Source: Candidatus Caccousia avistercoris
GTDB taxonomy: Bacteria; Bacillota; Clostridia; Oscillospirales; Acutalibacteraceae
Reading direction: 5' to 3'
Length of the DNA stretch: 23,289 nucleotides
Assembly (NCBI GenBank): GCA_018715025.1
Contig: DVMK01000027.1
Coordinates: 1 to 23,289 of the forward strand
Below are positions 19,740 through 23,289 of this stretch, one piece after another. The position numbers and the translations under genes were made by a program. Within the stretch, counting starts at the first letter, position 1, and each line of letters opens with the position of its first letter. The notes beneath the pieces were generated by a model. That model did no database searches. It saw only the letters and a program-made list of their open reading frames with translations, and was not told where the DNA came from.

Positions 19740-21727
19740 AAATTACAGTGGCAAAAACGGCCGGCTTCTGCTTCGGCGTGAACCGGGCCGTGCAGACGGT
19801 ACACCGCCTGCTGGAGGAGGGGGAGCAGGTCTGGACCCTGGGGCCCATCATCCATAACCCCCAGACCCTGCGCGAGCTGGAGGCCCGCGGGGTACGCGTG
19901 GCCCATTCCCCGGCGGAGGCGCAGGGCGGCGTGCTGGTCATCCGCTCCCACGGGGTGCCGGCGGCCGTGATGGAGGAGGCCCGGCGGCTGGGCCTGCGGG
20001 TGGTGGACGCCACCTGCCCCTTTGTGGCGAAAATCCACCGCCTTGCGGAGGAGGCCTCGCGGGAAGGGCGCTTTGTGCTGATTGCGGGAGATAAAAACCA
20101 CCCGGAGGTACAGGGGATTGTGGGCCACTGCACCGGCCCGTGCTGCGTGTTTGCCAACGGGGCCGAGCTGGAAAACTTTTCTGTTTCCCATCCGGATTTG
20201 TGCAAAAAGCCCGTTTCTGTCCTGTCACAGACCACTTTTTCCTTGTCTGAATGGAAAAATAGTTTGAAAATCGTGAAAAGGGTATATACAAACGCCGCAA
20301 TTTTTGATACAATATGTAATGCTACTGCGAATCGTCAATCTGAGGCGGAGTCCCTCTCCCGCGCCTGCGACGCCATGATCGTCGTCGGGGGGCGGCAGAG
20401 CTCCAACACGGCAAAGCTCCACGACGTTTGCAGCAAAAACTGTGCCTCTTACTTGGTGGAGAGCGCACAGGAGCTTCCCCTCGATGCGCTGCGGGGGGCC
20501 AATGCCGTTGGCATTACTGCCGGTGCTTCCACGCCGGCAAGCATTATAAAGGAGGTACTTGTTACCATGACAGAAATCAAGGAAAATCAGGATCCTAACG
20601 TGATGGAGGATGGCGCCAGCTTTGAGGCGATGCTTGAAGAGTCGCTGAAGAGTTTTAATACAGACGAGAAGGTTCGCGGTGTAGTTGTCAGTATTGCGCC
20701 CAATGAGATTTATGTGGACGTGGGCAGAAAGCAGGCCGGTTTCGTACCGGTGGACGAGCTTTCCGCCGACCCCAACGTGAAGCCCGAGGATATTGTAAAG
20801 GTGGGCGATGAGCTGGAGCTGCTCATTATGCGCACCAACGACCAGGAGGGCACCATCATGCTCTCTAAAAAGCGTCTGGACGCCGCCAAGGGCTGGGAAG
20901 CCGTCACCGCTGCTTCTGAGGACGGCACCATTCTGGACGGCACCGTGACCGAAATCCTGCCCAAGGGCGGCATCATCGCCGTTACCCACGGCGTGCGGGT
21001 GTTTATCCCCGCTTCCCAGGCCACCGCTTCCCGGGGCGAGCCCCTGGACGGCCTGCTGAAGAAGGATGTGCGCTTCCGCATTATTGAGGTGAACCGTGGC
21101 CGCCGCCGTGCGGTAGGTTCCATCCGCTCCGTTCTGGCTGACGAGCGCAAGGCCCAGGCGGAGAAATTCTGGGAGACTGCCGAGGAAGGCAAGGAGTACA
21201 CCGGCACGGTGAAGAGCCTCACCTCCTACGGCGCTTTCGTGGATCTGGGCGGCATCGACGGCATGATCCACATCTCCGAGCTTTCCTGGGACCGCATCAA
21301 GCATCCCAGCGAGGTTGTGAACGTGGGCGACACGGTGAAGGTGTACATCAAGGGCCTTGACCGTGAGAAGGGCAAAATTTCCCTGGGCTACAAGCGCCAG
21401 GAGGATAATCCCTGGGAGATCCTCAAGCGGGATTACCCGGTGGGCACTGTGGTGGAGGCTACCGTTGTGGGCATGACCAGCTTCGGCGCTTTTGCCAAGA
21501 TTATCCCCGGCATCGACGGCCTCATCCACATTTCTCAGATTGCGGATCATCGCATCGAAAAGCCCCAGGACGTGCTGAAGATTGGCGATGTGGTAAAGGC
21601 CAAGATCACGGAGATCGACTTTGAGAAGAAGCGCGTCAGCCTGTCCATCCGCGCTCTGCTGGAGGAAGCCGGCGAGTCCGCTGAGGAAGCTGCCGAGGCT
21701 GCCGAAGAGGCCCCTGCTGAGGAATAA
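19736..21727 (+). CDS. ispH-rpsA: Fused HMBPP reductase (IspH) and ribosomal protein S1
   Basis: This 663-residue two-part protein has IspH at residues 1-277. IspH makes IPP and DMAPP in the last step of the MEP pathway, using a [4Fe-4S] cluster held by Cys12, Cys94 and Cys194. Other landmarks are His40 (PIIHNPQ), RSHGVP, DKNHPEVQG, SQTTFS, GGRQSSNT and GASTPAS. Residues 278-663 carry four S1 RNA-binding domains (about 310-380, 397-463, 482-553 and 568-637) and an acidic Ala/Glu tail. Starting at TTG 19736, it has GGAGG seven bases upstream and overlaps the acyltransferase stop as TTGA. Fusions of this kind are known in Clostridia. An internal AAAGGAGGT with ATG 20567, in frame at residue 278, would give a 386-aa S1, the usual stand-alone length. 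Confidence 0.96.
   Translation: MKITVAKTAGFCFGVNRAVQTVHRLLEEGEQVWTLGPIIHNPQTLRELEARGVRVAHSPAEAQGGVLVIRSHGVPAAVMEEARRLGLRVVDATCPFVAKIHRLAEEASREGRFVLIAGDKNHPEVQGIVGHCTGPCCVFANGAELENFSVSHPDLCKKPVSVLSQTTFSLSEWKNSLKIVKRVYTNAAIFDTICNATANRQSEAESLSRACDAMIVVGGRQSSNTAKLHDVCSKNCASYLVESAQELPLDALRGANAVGITAGASTPASIIKEVLVTMTEIKENQDPNVMEDGASFEAMLEESLKSFNTDEKVRGVVVSIAPNEIYVDVGRKQAGFVPVDELSADPNVKPEDIVKVGDELELLIMRTNDQEGTIMLSKKRLDAAKGWEAVTAASEDGTILDGTVTEILPKGGIIAVTHGVRVFIPASQATASRGEPLDGLLKKDVRFRIIEVNRGRRRAVGSIRSVLADERKAQAEKFWETAEEGKEYTGTVKSLTSYGAFVDLGGIDGMIHISELSWDRIKHPSEVVNVGDTVKVYIKGLDREKGKISLGYKRQEDNPWEILKRDYPVGTVVEATVVGMTSFGAFAKIIPGIDGLIHISQIADHRIEKPQDVLKIGDVVKAKITEIDFEKKRVSLSIRALLEEAGESAEEAAEAAEEAPAEE
20285..20313 (+). 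promoter_or_regulatory. Candidate internal promoter within ispH, upstream of the S1 part
   Basis: TATACA (20285-20290), a 17-bp spacer and TACAAT (20308-20313) preceded by TGA form an extended -10 promoter inside the IspH coding region. The -10 lies just before the codon of the cluster ligand Cys194. The region 20250-20340 is clearly AT-richer than the rest of the gene. A transcript from here would start about 250 bases before the internal S1 start. Confidence 0.5.
20548..20569 (+). promoter_or_regulatory. Internal ribosome site and ATG for free S1
   Basis: AAAGGAGGT (20548-20556) is near-perfect for the 3' end of 16S rRNA and lies 10 bases before the in-frame ATG at 20567-20569. It is stronger than most start sites in this window and sits exactly at the IspH/S1 boundary. 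Confidence 0.65.
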
Positions 21728-21761
21728 TCCTCCCATATAAAATTTCATTTTCACAGATTTT

Positions 21762-21801
21762 CCGCCCCCGGCAGTGCCAGCGCCTGCCGGGGGCGGTTTT
21801 T
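21762..21801 (+). terminator. Intrinsic terminator of the RpiR-ispH/S1 operon
   Basis: A perfect 13-bp GC-rich stem (21762-21774 with 21784-21796, nine-base loop) is followed by TTTTT. It starts 34 bp past the ispH/S1 stop. Confidence 0.95.
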
Positions 21802-21808
21802 ATGCCAT

Positions 21809-21863
21809 AAATAAAAGCCTGCTTGCAGGCATGGCAGTCATGCCCGCAAACAGGCTTTTATTT
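21809..21863 (-). terminator. Terminator of the MATE gene, long stem
   Basis: Two 25-base arms (21809-21833 and 21839-21863) pair with only two non-Watson-Crick positions around a five-base loop. On the minus strand the stem ends in GGCTTTTATTTATGG, fitting termination of the MATE transcript. On the plus strand it also ends in CTTTTATTTC, so it may back up the operon terminator just before it. Confidence 0.85.
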
Positions 21864-21896
21864 CAAATGAATCGAAACGGAAACGGCAGCAACCGG

Positions 21897-23273
21897 CTAT
21901 GCCTGCAGGGCCGCCTCCCTTTCCCGCTTTTTCAGCATGGGCCATACCGTGGCCAGCATGGTGAAAAAGCTGGCAGAGCCGCCGATGAAGTTGGAAATGG
22001 GTTCTGCCAGAAATACTCCGTTTACCCCCAGGCCGAACACGTGGGGCAGCCACAGGGTGAGCGGCACCACAATGAAGGCCTTCCGCAGCAGCGAGAAAAA
22101 CACCGCCTGCCGTGACTTGCCCAGGGCCACAAAGGTGGACTGGCCCGCAAACTGCAGGGACATCATGAAAAATCCGAAAAAGTACAGGTTCAGGGCGGGC
22201 ACGCCCTTCTCGATCAGCTCGGGGCTGCTGTTGAAGATGTGGATGAACACCTCGGGGATCAGCATGAGGATGATCCAGGCGGCGGTGGTGAAGGCGATGC
22301 AGACAATGCTCATAAACCGTATGCCGGAACGCACCCTGGCGTATTGCCCGGCCCCGAAATTGTACCCCAGCACCGGCTGCGCCCCGTTGGTGAGGCCCGT
22401 CACCGGCATGGTGAGCACCTCGCGGATAGAGTTGAGCACCGTCATAACGCCTACGTACAGATCGCCGCCGAACTGCTGCAGGGTGGCGTTGCAGACAATC
22501 TGCACCGCGCTGTTGGTAATGGACATGATGAAGCCGGAAAGGCCCAGGGCGGTGATTTCTCTCGTCAGCTTCGGCTGAATTTTCATTTTGGAAACGCGAA
22601 GCCGGTAAATGGCCTTTTTTCCGGTGAGGAACCGCATGACCCAGGCGGCGGAAAGAAGCTGGGAAATAACGGTGGCCAAAGCGGCCCCCTGCACCCCCAT
22701 GTGGAACAGGAAAATGAAAACGGGATCCAGCACAATGTTGACAACGGCCCCCAAAAGCACCGTCAGCATCCCTGTTTTTCCAAAGCCCTGGGAGTTGATG
22801 AAGCTGTTCATCCCCAGGCCCACCATCACAAACACAGAGCCGATCAGGTAGATGGTCAGGTAGGCGTCCGCGTAAGGGTAGGTTTCATCGCTGGCGCCGA
22901 ACAGGTACAGCACGGGCCGTTTGAACACCAGAAAAAAGACGGTGAGCGCTACGCCGGACAGCACCAGCAGGGAAAAGGAGTTGTTCATAATGGTTTCCGC
23001 CCGCTCGTGGTCGCCGTGGCCCCGGGCAATGGAGCACAGCGGCGCGCCGCCCATGCCGAACAGGTTGGAAAAGGCGGTGATGATGCTGATGATGGGGAAG
23101 GTGAGCCCAAGCCCGGTGAGGGCCAGGGTGGAAGCCTCTGGCAGGTGGCCGATGTACATCCGGTCCACCACGTTGTACAGTACATTGATGAGCTGGGCCG
23201 CCGTCATGGGAACGGCAAGGCTCATAATATTGCGGGCCACGCTGCCCTTGGAAAAATCATTTTTTGCGTCCAA
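21897..23273 (-). CDS. MATE family efflux transporter
   Basis: This 458-residue MATE-family exporter has about twelve hydrophobic segments. The N-terminal block reads FSKGSVARNIMSLAVPM, then LINVLYNVVDRMYIGHLP, typical of Firmicute MATE proteins. GLGMNSFINSQGFGKTGM lies mid-way in the first half, and a second-half repeat contains GLTNGAQPVLGYNFGAG. The family extrudes cationic drugs or metabolites by Na+ or H+ antiport; the substrate here is unknown. The ORF begins at TTG 23273 without a clear ribosome site, and the frame stays open to the window edge. The true start may be a few codons further upstream, outside the window. It is convergent with the ispH/S1 operon and has its own terminator at 21809-21863. 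Confidence 0.93.
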   Translation of the reverse strand: MDAKNDFSKGSVARNIMSLAVPMTAAQLINVLYNVVDRMYIGHLPEASTLALTGLGLTFPIISIITAFSNLFGMGGAPLCSIARGHGDHERAETIMNNSFSLLVLSGVALTVFFLVFKRPVLYLFGASDETYPYADAYLTIYLIGSVFVMVGLGMNSFINSQGFGKTGMLTVLLGAVVNIVLDPVFIFLFHMGVQGAALATVISQLLSAAWVMRFLTGKKAIYRLRVSKMKIQPKLTREITALGLSGFIMSITNSAVQIVCNATLQQFGGDLYVGVMTVLNSIREVLTMPVTGLTNGAQPVLGYNFGAGQYARVRSGIRFMSIVCIAFTTAAWIILMLIPEVFIHIFNSSPELIEKGVPALNLYFFGFFMMSLQFAGQSTFVALGKSRQAVFFSLLRKAFIVVPLTLWLPHVFGLGVNGVFLAEPISNFIGGSASFFTMLATVWPMLKKREREAALQA

Positions 23274-23289
23274 TGGATCCGCCTGCCTT

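Noticed and set aside
20225..21754. A 509-codon minus-strand frame antisense to ispH/S1
   Set aside because: It extends across the ispH/S1 junction in antisense with no recognisable protein; the plus-strand gene is certain.
1..23289. Search for tRNA, rRNA, CRISPR arrays, transposases, integrases and phage genes
   Set aside because: None was recognised by eye. No regular repeat-spacer pattern, no rRNA-like blocks and no mobile-element proteins were seen.

Overview
The window is GC-rich with compact operons, frequent TTG/GTG starts and strong AGGAGG-type ribosome sites. It looks like a chromosomal segment of a Clostridia-class Firmicute, probably in the Oscillospiraceae/Ruminococcaceae range. 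The best lineage marker is the IspH fused to ribosomal protein S1, sitting in a cmk-acyltransferase-acyltransferase-ispH/S1 operon. A DUF5685 / J-domain / membrane-protein operon and a separate class II UvrA paralogue point the same way. I see no rRNA, tRNA, CRISPR array, transposase, prophage or integrase, so this reads as core rather than accessory DNA.

Layout, left to right. (1) 1-1032: a 48-aa ORF, then two half-length TauE/SafE permease genes sharing an ATGA. (2) 1074-3414: a YgiQ-type radical SAM gene and a DUF3006 gene in one unit, closed by a bidirectional terminator. (3) 3414-11237 (minus): a UvrA2 gene, then the uvrB-uvrA operon. The operon has a consensus promoter, a SOS-like box and a strong hairpin in its leader. 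(4) 11268-13185 (minus): a Gfo/Idh/MocA oxidoreductase, an unrecognised 87-aa protein and a 35-aa single-span membrane microprotein, each with its own promoter. (5) 13228-15437 (plus): DUF5685 protein, J-domain/TPR/Cys-tail protein and a polytopic membrane protein, ending in a terminator. (6) 15503-21801 (plus): a 6.3-kb operon of an RpiR regulator, an HI0933-family flavoprotein, cmk, two PlsC-like acyltransferases and ispH/S1. (7) 21809-23289 (minus): a MATE efflux gene running to the right edge.

How the genes work together. UvrA and UvrB form the damage-recognition and loading steps of nucleotide excision repair; uvrC is not in the window. UvrA2 lacks the UvrB-binding domain and probably acts in damage or drug tolerance rather than classical repair. 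The long plus-strand operon joins nucleotide metabolism (Cmk), phospholipid acylation (PlsC-like), isoprenoid precursor synthesis (IspH) and translation (S1).

The most interesting signals are three. Inside ispH/S1 there is an internal promoter-like element plus a near-perfect Shine-Dalgarno and in-frame ATG, which would let a free S1 protein be made as well as the fusion. The DUF5685 operon is an uncharacterised three-gene unit whose first protein carries two Asp-rich motifs reminiscent of class I isoprenoid synthases. The uvrB leader combines promoter, SOS-like box and hairpin. No strikingly new defence or mobile system is evident.
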